Below, piece after piece: positions 41,958 to 51,430 of a DNA stretch of 64,000 bases; within the stretch, counting starts at the first letter, position 1, and the number at the start of each line of letters is the position of its first letter. This stretch comes from Antribacter gilvus. Lineage in GTDB: Bacteria > Actinomycetota > Actinomycetes > Actinomycetales > Cellulomonadaceae. The position numbers were made by a program, and so were the translations under genes. The stretch covers positions 186,001 to 250,000 of the forward strand of contig NZ_QXTH01000008.1 in the NCBI RefSeq assembly GCF_003946865.1. Direction: 5' to 3'. The notes under the pieces were generated by a model that did not search any database, had not been told where the DNA came from, and saw only the letters and a list, made by a program, of their open reading frames with translations.

Positions 41958-42656
41958 TCACCCGGTACGGGACGCCTTCGCCCGGAGGGACTGCCTGTGC
42001 ATGTCGAGCGCCGCGACGAGGAGCACGCACCCGAGACCCAGCAGCACGCCGTGCGCCACCCGCACCGGAGGGCCGCCCCAGAACTGCGGCAGGAGCAGCA
42101 CCAGACCGGTCGCGAACGGCACGCCCGCCCAGCGGGCCGCGGCACCGGACCGCCAGACCGCCACCGCCGCAAGCACCCCTGCCGCTGCCACGAGCAGGAG
42201 CCCGACGCCGAACAGCGTGATCGCGAGCGGCTGGTTGCGCAGGTCCGTGATGGTGTCGAGATAAGCCTGGCCCGTGACGTCGCCCGACGCGACGGCGGCC
42301 TCGGCGACGGACTGGAGGCCGAACGCCTCCGCACCGAAGTAGAGGGCCGACCAGAGAGCGCCCGTCCCTGCCGCGGCGGCGGCCCACCTCGCGGGACGCT
42401 CGCCGGCGGTTCCCGCGTACAGACCCGCGAGGCTGCGGAGCGCGGGGGCGAGGAGCGCGATCGCGAAGATCCCGCAGAGGTGTGCCACCACCCAGCGGTC
42501 GGAGGCGAAGGCCGCGGCGAGCCCCGCCGTCGGACCGGACTCGTCGGGCCACGGACGAAGGGCGGGGAAGAGCACGAAGCCCAGCCCGGCGACCACAAGG
42601 AGGGCGGCGGCCGAGCGGCGGCCGGGGACGGCAGGTCGCAGTTCGCTATTCGTCAT
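41958..42656 (-). CDS. multi-pass integral membrane protein, unknown
   Basis: A 232-residue protein with about six hydrophobic segments: AALLVVAGLGFVLFPALRPW, RWVVAHLCGIFAIALLAPAL, WAAAAAGTGALWSALYFGAE, LAITLFGVGLLLVAAAGVLA, VPFATGLVLLLPQFWGGPPV and VAHGVLLGLGCVLLVAALDM. It resembles DUF4386-type proteins in overall layout but lacks their clear motifs. ATG 42656 was chosen; an in-frame ATG at 42683 would add MANSVRLLA. The start region carries two short palindromes (see 42645-42679). The serine hydrolase gene ends 41 bases upstream. Confidence 0.6.
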   Translation of the reverse strand: MTNSELRPAVPGRRSAAALLVVAGLGFVLFPALRPWPDESGPTAGLAAAFASDRWVVAHLCGIFAIALLAPALRSLAGLYAGTAGERPARWAAAAAGTGALWSALYFGAEAFGLQSVAEAAVASGDVTGQAYLDTITDLRNQPLAITLFGVGLLLVAAAGVLAAVAVWRSGAAARWAGVPFATGLVLLLPQFWGGPPVRVAHGVLLGLGCVLLVAALDMHRQSLRAKASRTG

Positions 42657-42679
42657 AGCCAACAACCTAACGCTATTAG
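42645..42679 (-). promoter_or_regulatory. pair of short palindromes at the start of the 41958 gene
   Basis: GCTAT, five bases, ATAGC is a perfect dyad at 42645-42659 that covers the chosen start codon. CTAA, five bases, TTAG follows at 42667-42679. Both are AT-rich and 20 bases apart between centres, as two sites for one regulator would be. No regulator gene is next to it. Confidence 0.4.
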
Positions 42680-42697
42680 CCATCCTGCCACAAGGCC

Positions 42698-44224
42698 TCA
42701 GCGGATCAGCCGTCCCGAGCGCAGCGCCACCACCCGGCACGCGAGGACGACGGCGGCCGCCGCGCCGGTCGTGACCACGAGCACCACCATCGCCGGCCAC
42801 CCCAGCCAGGCGTTGGACCACGGGACGTCACGCCCGCCGAACAACGCCCCGGCCCACCCGGGCAACGTCGCGGCGAGGACCACGACGAGCACGGGCCACG
42901 TCAGGCCCAGGACCCGCCGGGTGCGGCCGCGGCGCTCCGCCCAGCCGCGCGCTCCCAGGGCACCCCGCACCGCACACCCCACCACCAGGAACGTGGCCAC
43001 CGCGAGCGCCGTGTCCACGGACAGCGAGACCCGGGCGGGCGGCTCGGGCTCCTCGCCGTTCAGCAGCGTCGCCACGCCCGCCATGACCGCCACCTGCTCG
43101 GCCCCCAGGGAGGAGGCGCTGTTGAACACCACCGCGTAGCCGTACCCGGTGGCGGGGAAGAAGGCCTGCGTGCCGCTGGTGGTGAAGTGGGTGCCGCCGT
43201 GCTCCACCGCTCCGGTGTTCCCCTCCTGCGTGTTGACGAACCAGCCGAACCCGTAGTCCTCGCCTACGGCGGACGAGCTGTGCATCACGGCGAGGCTCTC
43301 CGGGGTCAGGACCGCGACGCCGTCCGGGGAGCGCCCACCGTTGGTCTGCGACACGAGCCAGGCGCCGAGGTCGTCGGCGGTGGAGACGAGACCGCCGCCG
43401 CCCGCGACGTAGTGCTCCGGGTACGCGTGCCGGACGGGGTGGCCGTACATCGTGACGTACCCGTCGGCCACGCCCAGGCCGAGACCCGTCCTGCGGACCG
43501 CACGGCTCTCATCCATGCCGAGCGGCGTGAGCACCTCCTCGGCGAGGTAGTCCTCGAACGACCGGCCGTCCACCGCCTCCACGAGCGCCGCCAGGAGGTG
43601 GTAGTTCGGGTTGTGGTACTGCCAGCGCGTCCCGGGGTCCGCGGTGAGACGCGCCCCGCGCAGGCGGTCGAGCTCCTCGGCGGTGGTGCGCGGCTGCGGC
43701 AGGGACATCTCGCGGAAGCCGCCGTCGGCCAGCCCGGACGTCTGGTTCAGCAGCTGCCGCACGGTGATGCGGTCGCCGCGGGGGTCGGCCGGCCGGAACG
43801 CGGGCAGGTAGGTCACCACCGGCGCATCGAGGTCGACCTCGCCTGCCTCCACGAGCCGCATCACCGCGGTGGCCGTGAACGCCTTGCTCATCGACGCGAC
43901 GAGCTGGGGCGTGCGGGCCGTCATCGCGGCGCCCGTGGAGTCGTGGCCGTAGCCCGCGCTGTAGAGGATCCGGTCGTGGTGCGTGATCACGACAGCCGCG
44001 CCCGGGAGCCCCGCGCGTCGCAGAGCGTCCGCGAGCACGGCGTCGACGCGGTCCGGCGTGACGGCCGCGGGACCGTCGTCGGGCGCTGTGGCCACCGTGC
44101 CGCGGGTGACGGTGACGGGGTCCGTGCCGAGCGCGGCGGGCAGCAGGAGCGCGGCGGCGGCCACGGCCGCGGCGGCCGCCGCGCCGACGAGCGGGGCGAG
44201 CCGGTGGCGTGCGATGAAGGTCAT
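42698..44224 (-). CDS. serine beta-lactamase-like hydrolase with C-terminal membrane domain
   Basis: A 508-residue class C-type serine hydrolase (PBP/esterase family). One N-terminal hydrophobic segment (LVGAAAAAAVAAAALLLPAA) acts as signal or anchor. The catalytic domain at about 55-380 has the SxxK motif VASMSKAFTATAV, the YxN-type motif WQYHNPNYHLLAAL and a late HGG motif EHGGTHFTTSG. The C-terminal 110 residues contain about three hydrophobic helices (ALAVATFLVVGCAV; LTWPVLVVVLAATLPGW; MVVLVVTTGAAAAVVLACRV). The active site should face outside. It may be a D-amino-acid peptidase or esterase. Its start overlaps the stop of the upstream recombinase-like gene by four bases. Confidence 0.88.
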   Translation of the reverse strand: MTFIARHRLAPLVGAAAAAAVAAAALLLPAALGTDPVTVTRGTVATAPDDGPAAVTPDRVDAVLADALRRAGLPGAAVVITHHDRILYSAGYGHDSTGAAMTARTPQLVASMSKAFTATAVMRLVEAGEVDLDAPVVTYLPAFRPADPRGDRITVRQLLNQTSGLADGGFREMSLPQPRTTAEELDRLRGARLTADPGTRWQYHNPNYHLLAALVEAVDGRSFEDYLAEEVLTPLGMDESRAVRRTGLGLGVADGYVTMYGHPVRHAYPEHYVAGGGGLVSTADDLGAWLVSQTNGGRSPDGVAVLTPESLAVMHSSSAVGEDYGFGWFVNTQEGNTGAVEHGGTHFTTSGTQAFFPATGYGYAVVFNSASSLGAEQVAVMAGVATLLNGEEPEPPARVSLSVDTALAVATFLVVGCAVRGALGARGWAERRGRTRRVLGLTWPVLVVVLAATLPGWAGALFGGRDVPWSNAWLGWPAMVVLVVTTGAAAAVVLACRVVALRSGRLIR

Positions 44225-44580
44225 GCGCCGAGCGTGCCCGACGCCGGACGGTGCGGTAACCGACTTTCGTCAGGAGCCTCGTCGGCCACCACCGTGCAGG
44301 CCGCTCCGGTGGCCCCGACCACCCGGGCTACTGCGTTCTGGTAGACCGCGAGCGGCGCGCCTGCGTGCATGAGGACCCGCACCGCGTCGTGCTCCCGGAC
44401 GAGGTCGGCGATCTCGCTCAGCGTGGCCACGTCGCGCAGGTCGGCGAGGGTGGCTGCGAGCGCGAGGCCCTCGCCCGCGGCGTAGCGCTCGAGGCGTTCA
44501 CGCTGGCGGGCGGTCTCGGCCTCGTCCGCGGAACCGACGTAGCCGATGGCGACCGGCAGCTCGTCCCTCGTCGTCCCCAT
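44221..44580 (-). CDS. small resolvase-N-like domain protein
   Basis: A 119-residue protein that resembles the N-terminal half of serine recombinases: strand VAIGYVGSADEAETARQRER, then LERYAAGEGLALAATLADLR, helix SEIADLVREHDAVRVLMHAG and a final strand ACTVVADEAPDE. The catalytic arginines and the DNA-binding half of real recombinases are missing, so it is not an active recombinase; such standalone proteins are common in actinobacteria. It is translationally coupled (ATGA) to the serine hydrolase gene, which may mean a shared role or only a shared promoter. Confidence 0.6.
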   Translation of the reverse strand: MGTTRDELPVAIGYVGSADEAETARQRERLERYAAGEGLALAATLADLRDVATLSEIADLVREHDAVRVLMHAGAPLAVYQNAVARVVGATGAACTVVADEAPDESRLPHRPASGTLGA

Positions 44581-44703
44581 GTCGTCCCCTCTCGACCGAT
44601 GTCGTCAAGAGAGAGTGATCAAAGGGACTTTTCGGACGCGGTTGCGGGAGGCGATGCTGGAACGGTCCGGTGTGCATCGTGTGTCGGTCACGACGCCCCG
44701 CGG

Positions 44704-45192
44704 TCACCGCCGCGGCAGGGGCTTCGGCCCGTCGCCGCCGGCCTCGGCCGGCGAGGCGGGCGCGGAGGCGAGAGCCAGCTCGCTCTCGTCGGCGGTGGCC
44801 CGGCAGTAGACGCGGCCGTTGCCGCTCTGGCACAGCCCGTGCAGCCCGAGCGCGAAGGCGTGGAGGTCCTCCGGGGCCGCCCGGCGGAACCTGCGCGACA
44901 GGCCCCAGTACTTGACGATGTCCCCGAGCGTCCCGGGCTGCACCATCGCGAAGAGGGAGACCAGCGGGCCGGAGAGGCGGATCACGAGCCGGGCGCCGTC
45001 CGCGCTCTCGGAGACCAGCTGCGCGCTCCGCAGGCCGCCGTCCTCGGCGCGCGCGCCCAGCAGCCGTTCCAGCTGGCCGAGGACCGACGCGGGATCCACC
45101 ACGTGCGACTCCACGCTCCCCTCGATCAGGGAGCCGTCGATGGTCAGGGCGGCGCTCTCGTCGTCAGAGCGCGCAAAGTACTCGAACTTCAT
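44704..45192 (-). CDS. unrecognised protein
   Basis: A 162-residue soluble protein I cannot place. The N-terminus MKFEYFARSDDESAALTIDG is followed by a strand-helix pattern, the hydrophobic LVIRLSGPLVSLFAMVQPGT, and AFALGLHGLCQSGNGRVYCR with two cysteines; the last 25 residues are Ala/Pro-rich and probably disordered. ATG 45192 was preferred over an earlier ATG because the upstream 20 residues look like leader sequence. It is a single-gene unit between the recombinase-like gene and bioF. Confidence 0.5.
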   Translation of the reverse strand: MKFEYFARSDDESAALTIDGSLIEGSVESHVVDPASVLGQLERLLGARAEDGGLRSAQLVSESADGARLVIRLSGPLVSLFAMVQPGTLGDIVKYWGLSRRFRRAAPEDLHAFALGLHGLCQSGNGRVYCRATADESELALASAPASPAEAGGDGPKPLPRR

Positions 45193-45285
45193 GTCGCGCA
45201 TCCTCCCGCATGCGCGGGGTGCTTCCGCCACACATCCGGGCAGAACTGACATTTTCCTCGAAGATTGGGGTGAACATGACGAGCG

Positions 45286-46434
45286 TCACGCCGTCGGGGC
45301 AGTGCCGATGACCACCCCGGCCGCCCAGGCGACCTCCGCCGCCGTGAGCCCTGCCCGGGCCGTCAGGCGCAGTCGCGGTCGACGGACCGACGGCGGCCGG
45401 AAGCACCCCACCGCCAGCCCCGCCTCGCGGCACCGTGCGGCCCAGGCGACCGCCTCGTCCGCGGACGGCGCAGGCACGGAGACGACGGCGGCGCCCGGCC
45501 GGGTGGCGCCGAGGCCCGCCTCGGCGAGCCGCAGGGAGAGCCCCGAGGCCACTGCACGGACCTGGTCGGCCCGCTCCGGCTCCCGGCGCAGGACGTCGAG
45601 CGCCGCCAGGGCCGCCCCGGTCGCGGCGGGAGCGAGCCCGGTGTCGAACATGAACGTCCGCGCGGCGTTGACCAGGTGCTCGATCACGCGCGCCGGGCCG
45701 AGCACCGCACCACCCTGCGAGCCGAGCGACTTCGAGAGGGTGACAGTCGCGACGACGTCGGGCGCTCCTGCCAGGCCTGCCGCCCAGACGGTGCCGCGCC
45801 CGCCTTCTCCCACCACGCCCAGCCCGTGCGCGTCGTCGACCACGAGCGCCGCGCCGTGCGCACGGCAGGCCGCGGCCAGGTCCGCCAGCGGGGCGACGTC
45901 GCCGTCCACGGAGAAGACGCCGTCCGTGACCACCACGGCCCGGCCGGAGCGTCCCCGCAGGGCGGCCTCGACGGCGGCGGGGCTCGCGTGCGCGACGACG
46001 TCGGTGGTGCCCTCCGCGAGCCGGCAGCCGTCGATCAGGGAGGCGTGGTTGCCGGCGTCGGACACGATCAGCGTGCCACGCGGGGCGAGGGCCGTGAGCA
46101 CGCCGAGATTGGCGGCGTAGCCGGAGGAGAAGACGAGGGCGGCCTCGGCGCCGCAGAACGCCGCGAGGTCCGTCTCGAGGCGAGCGTGCAGCTCGGTGGA
46201 CCCCGAGACGAGCCGGGAGCCCGTGGCCCCCGCACCCCAGGTCCGGGCCGCCGCCGCCGCGGCGTCGACCACCTCGGGGTGGCGGGCCAGGCCGAGGTAG
46301 TCGTTCCCGGACAGGTCGAGCAGGTCCTCCTCAGCCACCCGGGGCCGCAGCACCCGCAGCAGACCCGCACGACGGCGCCGCGTCACCTCGTCCTCCAGCC
46401 AGTCGAAGACACCCGACGGACGTGCGCTCTCCAT
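45286..46434 (-). CDS. bioF: 8-amino-7-oxononanoate synthase BioF
   Basis: A 382-residue PLP enzyme condensing pimeloyl-ACP or -CoA with L-alanine in biotin synthesis. Family stretches: [77 protein letters not shown], and the PLP lysine Lys235 in [19 protein letters not shown]. Length is normal. It is divergent from bioB with a 137-base gap that must contain both promoters. I see no clear BirA or BioQ operator there. Confidence 0.95.
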   Translation of the reverse strand: MESARPSGVFDWLEDEVTRRRRAGLLRVLRPRVAEEDLLDLSGNDYLGLARHPEVVDAAAAAARTWGAGATGSRLVSGSTELHARLETDLAAFCGAEAALVFSSGYAANLGVLTALAPRGTLIVSDAGNHASLIDGCRLAEGTTDVVAHASPAAVEAALRGRSGRAVVVTDGVFSVDGDVAPLADLAAACRAHGAALVVDDAHGLGVVGEGGRGTVWAAGLAGAPDVVATVTLSKSLGSQGGAVLGPARVIEHLVNAARTFMFDTGLAPAATGAALAALDVLRREPERADQVRAVASGLSLRLAEAGLGATRPGAAVVSVPAPSADEAVAWAARCREAGLAVGCFRPPSVRRPRLRLTARAGLTAAEVAWAAGVVIGTAPTA

Positions 46435-46571
46435 GGGCGCCCCTCTCTCTCCGGCCCGACCGTAGCCGCGCGCCGGTCTCGTGTGACATGTCCAGGCGCA
46501 CATCACGGAGCGATAACTCTTGTCGGGTTTGCCCCATACCGGATGAACCTGTCCCCCGCAAGGATCGGACC

Positions 46572-47654
46572 ATGGAGACTGTTGACCTCACCGACCTGCT
46601 GTCCACGCTCGTGGACAAGGGACTGCAGGCCGAACCCGGCGGGGTCACGCGCGACGAGGCGCTGGCGGTCCTGGCCACGTCCGACGACGACCTGCTGGAC
46701 GTGGTGGCCGCCGCCGGGCGGGTCCGCCGCCGCTGGTTCGGGCGCCGGGTCAAGCTCAACTACCTGGTCAACCTCAAGTCGGGCCTCTGCCCGGAGGACT
46801 GCTTCTACTGCTCGCAGCGCCTCGGCTCCGAGGCCGGGGTGCTGAAGTACACGTGGCTCTCGCCCGAGCAGGCCACCGCCGCGGCCGACGCGGGCGTCAC
46901 CGGCGGGGCGCGCCGCGTGTGCCTCGTCGCCAGCGGGCGGGGCCCCACCGACCGCGACGTGGACCGCGTGTGCCGCACCGTCGACGCGATCAAGGACCGC
47001 CACCCGCAGGTGGAGGTGTGCGCCTGCCTGGGCTTCCTGGCCGACGGCCAGGCCGAACGCCTCCGCGACGCCGGGGTCCACGCCTACAACCACAACCTCA
47101 ACACGTCCGAGGCCACCTACGCCGACATCTGCACCACCCACGAGTTCGCCGACCGGGTCGACACCGTGCAGCGGGCCCAGGGGGCCGGGCTGTCGGCATG
47201 CTCCGGCCTCATCGCGGGGATGGGCGAGTCCGACGAGGACCTCGTCGACGTGGTGCTCGCGCTGCGCGGGCTCGACCCGGACTCCGTGCCGGTCAACCTG
47301 CTCCTGCCCTTCGACGGCACGCCGCTCGCCGGCACCTGGGAGCTCACGCCGCAGCGCGCGCTGCGCATCCTCGCCATGGTCCGCTTCGTCTGCCCCGACG
47401 TGGAGGTGCGGCTCGCGGCCGGGCGGGAGGTGCACCTGCGGTCGCTCCAGCCGCTCGCGCTGCACCTGGCGAACTCGCTGTTCCTCGGCGACTACCTGAC
47501 GAGCGAGGGCCAGGCAGGCCAGGCCGACCTCGAGATGATCGCGGACGCGGGCTTCGTCGTGGAGGGCGCCGGGACCGGCACGCTGCCGGCGCACCGGGCC
47601 GACGTCGCGGTCCGCCGCCGCGGCGCCGGCACAGACCTGCCGCCCAATGCGTGA
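46572..47654 (+). CDS. bioB: biotin synthase BioB
   Basis: A 360-residue radical-SAM enzyme inserting sulfur into dethiobiotin. The SAM cluster is in [20 protein letters not shown] (Cys73, Cys77, Cys80). Other family stretches are [60 protein letters not shown] and [20 protein letters not shown], with the late [14 protein letters not shown] arginine. The gene starts the bioB-bioA-bioD unit; its last eight bases overlap bioA. Confidence 0.96.
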   Translation: METVDLTDLLSTLVDKGLQAEPGGVTRDEALAVLATSDDDLLDVVAAAGRVRRRWFGRRVKLNYLVNLKSGLCPEDCFYCSQRLGSEAGVLKYTWLSPEQATAAADAGVTGGARRVCLVASGRGPTDRDVDRVCRTVDAIKDRHPQVEVCACLGFLADGQAERLRDAGVHAYNHNLNTSEATYADICTTHEFADRVDTVQRAQGAGLSACSGLIAGMGESDEDLVDVVLALRGLDPDSVPVNLLLPFDGTPLAGTWELTPQRALRILAMVRFVCPDVEVRLAAGREVHLRSLQPLALHLANSLFLGDYLTSEGQAGQADLEMIADAGFVVEGAGTGTLPAHRADVAVRRRGAGTDLPPNA

Positions 47655-49014
47655 CGGGGCGTCGGCGGAGGGGACGTCGACGGCACGGACGTGGCGCGCG
47701 GAGCTGCTCGCGCTGGACCAGGAGCACGTGTGGCACCCCTACGGCCCCATGCCCGGCGTGCCGCCGCTGGTCGTCGAGTCGGCGTCCGGTGTCCGGCTCC
47801 GCCTCGCCGAGCCCGTCGAAGGGCACCGCGAGCTCGTGGACGGCATGTCCTCGTGGTGGTCGGCGATCCACGGCTACGGCCACCCTGTCCTGGACACCGC
47901 CGCGCACTACCAGCTCGACCGGATGAGCCACGTCATGTTCGGCGGGCTCACCCACGAGCCCGCGGTACGCCTCGCCACGCGGCTCGTCGACATCACGCCC
48001 GCCGGGCTGCGGCACGTCTTCTTCGCGGACTCCGGCTCCGTCGCCGTCGAGGTCGCGATCAAGATGTGCCTCCAGTACTGGTCCTCCGTGGGGCGGCCGG
48101 GCAAGCACCGGCTGCTCACCTGGCGCGGTGGCTATCACGGCGACACCTGGCACGCCATGTCCGTGTGCGACCCCGAGGGCGGGATGCACCAGCTGTGGTC
48201 GGACGCCCTGCCGCGCCAGGTCTTCGCACCTGCGCCGCCGCCGGGGTTCGACGCCCAGCCGGACCCCGAGTACGTCCGGGTGCTCACCGACCTGGTGGCG
48301 CAGCACGCCCACGAGCTGGCCGCGGTGATCGTGGAGCCCGTGGTCCAGGGGGCGGGCGGCATGCGGTTCCACTCCCCCGCGTACCTGCGGGTGCTCCGGG
48401 AGGCGTGCGACGCGCACGACGTGCTCCTCGTCCTGGACGAGGTCGCCACCGGGTTCGGCCGCACCGGGGAGCTGTTCGCGGCCGACCACGCGGGGGTCGC
48501 GCCCGACGTGATGTGCCTCGGCAAGGCGCTGACCGGCGGCTACCTGACGCTCGCCGCGACCCTGTGCACCACCCGGGTCGCCGCCGGGATCTCAGGGGGC
48601 GAGGTGCCGGTGCTCGCGCACGGGCCCACCTTCATGGGGAACCCGCTGGCCGCGGCCGTCGCCGACGCGTCGGTGGGCCTCCTCCTGAGCCAGGACTGGC
48701 GCGCCACGGTGACCCGGCTGGAGTCCGGTCTCCGGGACGGGCTCGCCGAGGCCTCCGGGCTGCCCGGGGTGCGGGACGTCCGGGTGCTGGGCGGGATCGG
48801 CGTCGTGCAGCTCGACCACGACGTCGACGTCGCAGCGGCCACGCACGCCGCCGCGGCGGAAGGGGTCTGGCTCCGCCCCTTCCGCGACCTGGTCTACACG
48901 ATGCCGCCCTACGTGACGGACGACGACGACCTCGCGCGCGTCTGCGCCGGTGTGCGCGCCGCGGTGCTCGCGTCCTCGGGCGTGCCCGCCGGTTCGAGGG
49001 GCGGCGCGCGATGA
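47647..49014 (+). CDS. bioA: adenosylmethionine-8-amino-7-oxononanoate aminotransferase BioA
   Basis: A 455-residue class III aminotransferase converting KAPA to DAPA with SAM as amino donor. It shows [11 protein letters not shown] near the N-terminus, the [12 protein letters not shown] region ([19 protein letters not shown]), [16 protein letters not shown], the PLP Asp in [18 protein letters not shown], and Lys293 in [15 protein letters not shown]. Length and motifs are normal for BioA. The start lies eight bases inside bioB and the stop overlaps bioD by four, so the three are one operon. Confidence 0.96.
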   Translation: MRDGASAEGTSTARTWRAELLALDQEHVWHPYGPMPGVPPLVVESASGVRLRLAEPVEGHRELVDGMSSWWSAIHGYGHPVLDTAAHYQLDRMSHVMFGGLTHEPAVRLATRLVDITPAGLRHVFFADSGSVAVEVAIKMCLQYWSSVGRPGKHRLLTWRGGYHGDTWHAMSVCDPEGGMHQLWSDALPRQVFAPAPPPGFDAQPDPEYVRVLTDLVAQHAHELAAVIVEPVVQGAGGMRFHSPAYLRVLREACDAHDVLLVLDEVATGFGRTGELFAADHAGVAPDVMCLGKALTGGYLTLAATLCTTRVAAGISGGEVPVLAHGPTFMGNPLAAAVADASVGLLLSQDWRATVTRLESGLRDGLAEASGLPGVRDVRVLGGIGVVQLDHDVDVAAATHAAAAEGVWLRPFRDLVYTMPPYVTDDDDLARVCAGVRAAVLASSGVPAGSRGGAR

Positions 49015-49712
49015 CCGCGCAGGTCCTGGTGGTCACCGGCACGGGCACCGGCGTCGGGAAGACCGTCACCACGGCCGCGCTGGCCGCGGTCGCCCTCGCC
49101 GCGCGCCACACGGTCGCCGTCGTGAAGCCCGCACAGACGGGTGTGGGCGAGGGCGAGCCCGGCGACGTCGACACCGTCGCGCGGCTCGCCGGCTCCGTCA
49201 CCATGTACGAGCTCGCCCGCTACCCCGAGCCGCTCGCACCCGAGACCGCGGCCCGCCGGTCCGGGCTGGCACCGGTCCGCCCGGCCTGGGTCACGCGGGC
49301 CGTGGACTCCCTGGCCCGCACCCACGACCTCGTGCTCGTCGAGGGGTGCGGCGGGCTGCTGGTGCGGTTCGACGACCACGGCTCCACGCTGGCCGACATC
49401 GCCGTGCACCTCCGCGCGCCGGTGATCGTGGTCGCGGCCGCGGGGCTGGGCACGCTCAACGCGACGGCGCTCACCCTGGAGGCCCTGCGGACCCGGGGGA
49501 TCACCTGTCCGGGCGTGGTGGTCGGCAGCCTGCCGGCCTGCCCCGACCTCGCGTCGCGGTGCAACCTGACCGACCTCCCGGTCGCGGCGCAGGCGCCTCT
49601 CCTCGGCATCCTCCCGGAGGGTGCCGGATCCCTCTCCCCCACCGAGTTCCGGACGCAGGCCGCCGACTGGCTCGCCGCCTCCCTCGGCGGGCGCTGGCAG
49701 CCGGGGGCCTGA
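49011..49712 (+). CDS. bioD: dethiobiotin synthetase BioD
   Basis: A 233-residue ATP-dependent carboxylase that closes the ureido ring to make dethiobiotin. The P-loop is [40 protein letters not shown] holds the DAPA-binding lysine and threonine; [13 protein letters not shown] and [15 protein letters not shown] are the further conserved stretches. It begins with an ATGA overlap with bioA and ends five bases before the P450 gene. Confidence 0.95.
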   Translation: MTAQVLVVTGTGTGVGKTVTTAALAAVALAARHTVAVVKPAQTGVGEGEPGDVDTVARLAGSVTMYELARYPEPLAPETAARRSGLAPVRPAWVTRAVDSLARTHDLVLVEGCGGLLVRFDDHGSTLADIAVHLRAPVIVVAAAGLGTLNATALTLEALRTRGITCPGVVVGSLPACPDLASRCNLTDLPVAAQAPLLGILPEGAGSLSPTEFRTQAADWLAASLGGRWQPGA

Positions 49713-49717
49713 CGGAC

Positions 49718-50878
49718 GTGCTGTTCGACCTGTGGCGGCACGACCGCCCGGACACCGACGTGTTCCGGCGGGAGGGGCAGGTCGTCGTGGCCTCGCACCG
49801 GCTCGCGCGGCACGTCCTGACGGACAACGAGGCCTTCTCGCCGGTGAACGCGCTGGACGCGATCACCCCCCTGTCGCCGACGACGCTGCGCGAGCTCGCC
49901 CGGCACCGCTTCCGGCTGCCACCGACGCTCGCGAACAACGCCGGGCCGAGCCACGAGCCCATCCGGGCCGTGTTCGCGGAGACATTCCACCCGGTCCGGG
50001 TGGCGGAGCTGCGCCCCTGGCTCGCGGGCGTGGTCCGGCGGACGGTGGCCCGGGCCACGTGGGACCTCCGTCAGGGCGGCGTCGTCGACCTCGACGCCGT
50101 CGTCTCGTCCGAGGTGCCGCCCGCCGCGCTCGGGCGGCTGTTCGGGCTGGATCTCGGGCCCGCGGCGGAGCTCAAGGTCTTCTCCCGGGCCGCGCTCGAG
50201 CTCTTCTGGGGCCGTCCGTCGCCCGCCCGTCAGCTCGACCTGGCACGGGTCGTGGGACCGCACCACCGGCGGCTGCGCGCCATGGTGGCGAGGGCCGACG
50301 GCGCCGTCGGGGCCGTGCGCGACGCCGAGGGCGAGGACCGTGCGACGGCCGCGCTGTTCTTCCTGCTCGTCGCCGGCCAGGAGACGACGTCGCAGTTCCT
50401 CACCGTGCTCCTGCACCGCCTGCTCTCGGAGCCGTCGCTGCTCGACGACGACCCGGCCGCCGTGGTCGAGGAAGGGCTGCGCCTGCACTCGTCGATCACG
50501 TCGTGGCGGCGGGTCGCCGCCGCCGACACCGACCTCGGGGGCGTGCCCGTGCGGCGCGGCGAGCCGGTGCTGGTCTGGCTCGGCGCCGCCGGGTCCGATC
50601 CCACCGTCGTGGAGCATCCCGGCCGGATGGCGCCCGGCCAGCGAGGCTCCCGGCGGCACCTCGCGTTCGGGGCGGGCGCCCACCGCTGCCTGGGCAGCCA
50701 GCTCACGCGCCTGGAGGCGGAGGTGGTGCTCGCGGAGCTGGGTCCGGCGCTGCGCCGCTGCCGGGTCGTGGCTCCGCCGGTCAGCGACGACAACCTGTCG
50801 TTCCGGATGCCCGGCCCCTTCCTCGTGGCGTGGGAGCCTGCTACGTGCGCCCCGGGGTCTCCGCGCGCCCTTCGATGA
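49718..50878 (+). CDS. cytochrome P450 in the biotin operon (BioI-like candidate)
   Basis: A 386-residue soluble bacterial P450. The I-helix motif is LLVAGQETTSQFLTVLL (AGQETTS at 219-225), the K-helix ExxR is EEGLRLHS (Glu252-Arg255), and the heme loop is FGAGAHRCLGSQ with Cys324 as iron ligand. The gene starts at GTG, five bases after bioD. In Bacillus subtilis the P450 BioI sits in the biotin operon and cleaves acyl-ACP to pimeloyl-ACP. No BioC, BioH or BioW is visible in this window, so a similar role is plausible, but the sequence alone does not show the substrate. The 3' end overlaps the converging SRPBCC gene by 38 bases. Confidence 0.9.
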   Translation: MLFDLWRHDRPDTDVFRREGQVVVASHRLARHVLTDNEAFSPVNALDAITPLSPTTLRELARHRFRLPPTLANNAGPSHEPIRAVFAETFHPVRVAELRPWLAGVVRRTVARATWDLRQGGVVDLDAVVSSEVPPAALGRLFGLDLGPAAELKVFSRAALELFWGRPSPARQLDLARVVGPHHRRLRAMVARADGAVGAVRDAEGEDRATAALFFLLVAGQETTSQFLTVLLHRLLSEPSLLDDDPAAVVEEGLRLHSSITSWRRVAAADTDLGGVPVRRGEPVLVWLGAAGSDPTVVEHPGRMAPGQRGSRRHLAFGAGAHRCLGSQLTRLEAEVVLAELGPALRRCRVVAPPVSDDNLSFRMPGPFLVAWEPATCAPGSPRALR

Positions 50879-51302
50879 TGCGCGCGAGCCGTTCCAGATC
50901 CTTCGTCGTCGCCCGGCGCATCGCTGCCTCCAGGACCGGCGCGGCGACCGAGGCGAAGCCCGACGGGTCGCCCGTGTTGCGCAGCGTCATCCGGGTTCCG
51001 CCGTCGGCGGGCTCCCAGGTGTACTCGGTCCGCATGGGGAACGGGCCCTGCGCCGTGGCCATCACCAACCTCTGCCCGGGCGCGAGCTCCTCGACGCGGT
51101 ACGTGTATGCGATGCGCCGACCGAGGAACCGGGCGACAAAGTCCATCTCCGAGCCGACCCTAACCGGAGGGCCGGTGCGCCACTCGACCGACCGGATGTT
51201 CGCGTACCACTCGGGCGCGTTCGACGGGTCTGCCGCATAGGCGGCCACCTCGGCGAGGGGAGCGTGGATCACGCGCTCGACCCGGACGTCCACCGCTGCC
51301 AT
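50841..51302 (-). CDS. SRPBCC family protein
   Basis: A 153-residue START/SRPBCC-fold protein. It opens DVRVERVIHAPLAEVAAYAA with DPSNAPEWYANIRSVEWRTG, typical of the polyketide-cyclase/dehydrase-like group, and continues with VGSEMDFVARFLGRRIAYTY, GPFPMRTEYTWEPADGGTRM and a long C-terminal helix LEAAMRRATTKDLERLARII. The cavity fold binds hydrophobic ligands; no enzyme function can be read from it. It converges on the P450 gene. Confidence 0.88.
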   Translation of the reverse strand: MAAVDVRVERVIHAPLAEVAAYAADPSNAPEWYANIRSVEWRTGPPVRVGSEMDFVARFLGRRIAYTYRVEELAPGQRLVMATAQGPFPMRTEYTWEPADGGTRMTLRNTGDPSGFASVAAPVLEAAMRRATTKDLERLARIIEGRAETPGRT

Positions 51303-51341
51303 CGCGACCTCCTCAAGGCCTGTCTCGCCAGCCTAGTCCCG

Positions 51342-51377
51342 TTGACACCCCCCTCGGGCAGCCGTACTTTATCGATA
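51342..51377 (+). promoter_or_regulatory. strong sigma-70-like promoter with TATCGATA palindrome, no gene behind it
   Basis: TTGACA at 51342-51347, a spacer of 17 bases and TACTTT at 51365-51370 form a nearly consensus housekeeping promoter on the plus strand. TATCGATA at 51370-51377 is a perfect palindrome overlapping the -10 region, as a LacI-type operator would. A ribosome site (AAGGAAGAGG) and GTG follow at 51404-51418, but the frame then runs antisense through the 3' end of lacI. The promoter may once have served the ABC operon, now 1.1 kb away beyond lacI. Confidence 0.5.
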
Positions 51378-51430
51378 TAGCCCGGTGGACTGGCGTGACT
51401 CAAGGAAGAGGCGCTGTGACCGAACGAGAA

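Noticed and set aside
46284-46300. CCGAGGTAGTCG in bioF as a further copy of the palindromic repeat
   Set aside because: It encodes the conserved BioF motif NDYLGLA, has no second arm and matches only part of the arm.
46435-46571. BirA or BioQ operator between bioF and bioB
   Set aside because: Only a half-site-like TGAAC was seen; no convincing dyad of either type.
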